DNA of 64,000 nt, taken from the NCBI GenBank assembly GCA_017467905.1, contig JAFUKD010000001.1, positions 1 to 64,000 on the forward strand, written 5' to 3'. Origin of the DNA: Phascolarctobacterium sp. (GTDB lineage: Bacteria; Bacillota; Negativicutes; Acidaminococcales; Acidaminococcaceae). A model generated the notes under the pieces. The model was not told the DNA's origin. It worked only from the letters and a program-made list of their open reading frames with translations, and searched no databases. This document shows, in pieces, positions 63,408-64,000 of the stretch (the stretch's first letter is position 1; every line of letters starts with the position of its first letter). A program made the translations under genes and the position numbers.

Positions 63408-63851
63408 ATGTCCTTTTTTGACGAGTTTAAAAAATTTGCCGTTCGTGGCAACGTAATTGATTTAGCAGTCGGCGTTATCATCGGCGGTGCTTTTGGTAAA
63501 ATAGTTTCTTCCTTAGTTTCCAATGTTATCATGCCTCCCTTGGGTATGCTCATGGGCAAGGTAGATTTTACCAACCTCTTCATCAGCCTGAACGGTCAAA
63601 ATTATCCTACCTTGAAGGCAGCTCAAGATGCAGGCGCTCCTGTAATCGCTTACGGTGCCTTCCTTAATACTGTTCTTGACTTTGCCATCTTGGCTTTCGT
63701 CGTATTCGTAATGATTACCCAAATCAACAAGCTTATGCCGGCAAAACCGCCTGCTCCCGATCCGCGCAAGTGCCCGTTCTGCAAATCCGTCATTGCTGAC
63801 GACGCTACCCGTTGCCCGCATTGCACCTCTCAACTGGAAGAAGCAAAATAA
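63408..63851 (+). CDS. mscL: large-conductance mechanosensitive channel MscL with C-terminal zinc ribbon
   Basis: 147 aa. [31 protein letters not shown] is the first transmembrane helix; the second is about residues 84-104. The usual cytoplasmic helix is replaced or extended by a zinc-ribbon-like tail with C122, C125, C136 and C139 (CPFC and CPHC). GGGGG precedes ATG 63408. It releases solutes on hypo-osmotic shock. A clear terminator follows. Confidence 0.95.
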   Translation: MSFFDEFKKFAVRGNVIDLAVGVIIGGAFGKIVSSLVSNVIMPPLGMLMGKVDFTNLFISLNGQNYPTLKAAQDAGAPVIAYGAFLNTVLDFAILAFVVFVMITQINKLMPAKPPAPDPRKCPFCKSVIADDATRCPHCTSQLEEAK

Positions 63852-63869
63852 TTTATTACGAATTACTCC

Positions 63870-63899
63870 AAGCCTCGTTAAAGCGGGGCTTTTATTTTT
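63870..63899 (+). terminator. terminator after mscL
   Basis: AAGCCTCG / CGGGGCTT stem (one G-T pair) with TTTATTTTTG on the plus strand. Confidence 0.87.
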
Positions 63900-63908
63900 G
63901 TAAAAATC

Positions 63909-63937
63909 TTTCCAATATTTTCTGAAAATGATATAAT
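63909..63937 (+). promoter_or_regulatory. possible promoter at the right edge
   Basis: TTTCCA (63909-63914), 17 bp, perfect TATAAT (63932-63937). A GCTCC/GGAGC hairpin followed by TTTTTATTTT (63963-63991) lies about 25 bp downstream of the predicted start, suggesting a short RNA or an attenuated leader of an off-window gene. Confidence 0.45.
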
Positions 63938-64000
63938 TGACATACGATATTTGCACAAGCTTGCTCCAAATTACAAGGAGCTTTTTATTTTGTCATCACC

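Overview
The window looks like the chromosome of a diderm Firmicute of the Negativicutes. Acidaminococcaceae, for example a Phascolarctobacterium-like gut anaerobe, is my guess, but the genus is not proven. Outer-membrane (LPS-type) sugar and glycosyltransferase genes occur together with Firmicute hallmarks: lysine and SAM-I riboswitches, RemA, RqcH, CoaBC, a zinc-ribbon bL28 and a lysine operon behind an L box. No phage, IS transposase, CRISPR array or rRNA operon is visible. Nearly all genes lie on the minus strand; the plus-strand exceptions are an AlkA-like glycosylase, an MBL-fold hydrolase, rpmB, an acyl-ACP thioesterase, three tRNAs, rqcH and mscL.

Layout. 1-7539: surface-glycan cluster (ketoacyl synthase III, short-chain reductase, acyl carrier protein, GNAT, sugar aminotransferase, FdtA-type ketoisomerase, RmlA, three GT2 glycosyltransferases), probably making an N-acylated dTDP-3-amino-3,6-dideoxyhexose with a dedicated acyl supply. 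8019-16686: housekeeping genes (DUF1015, cobalamin adenosyltransferase, ndk, M42 peptidase, htpX, class III aminotransferase, xerD, hfq). 16725-24366: compact tRNA-modification and mismatch-repair operon (miaB-mutS-mutL-methyltransferase-miaA). 24573-24804: tRNA Trp-Gly-Asp. 26343-33583: six-gene hyf-like membrane-bound [NiFe]-hydrogenase operon. 34639-39109: P-loop/Asp23 protein, PHP phosphoesterase, PepA and an NlpC/P60 protein. 39297-43953: dapB-asd-lysC-dapA behind a lysine riboswitch. 44133-49728: dut, pnp, a VTT membrane protein and recG. 51453-51708: tRNA Pro-Gly-Arg. 51768-54524: citC and a SAM-I-controlled metK. 54566-57818: yicC-remA-gmk-rpoZ-coaBC. 58246-63851: rqcH, brnQ, tyrS, tRNA-Pro, a DnaA-domain-I-like small protein and mscL.

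The most unusual signals are: (i) the mini fatty-acid module attached to an amino-sugar pathway; (ii) a family of four 121-123 bp imperfect palindromes with conserved cores but copy-specific, self-complementary outer arms, three of them overlapping the stop codon of the gene they follow; (iii) an unrelated 167 bp nested palindrome before rqcH; (iv) a hydrogenase-like complex with a fused ferredoxin/small subunit and an atypical C-terminal nickel motif; and (v) several small or fused proteins of unknown role. Gene functions are assigned by recognising sequence motifs, not by database search.
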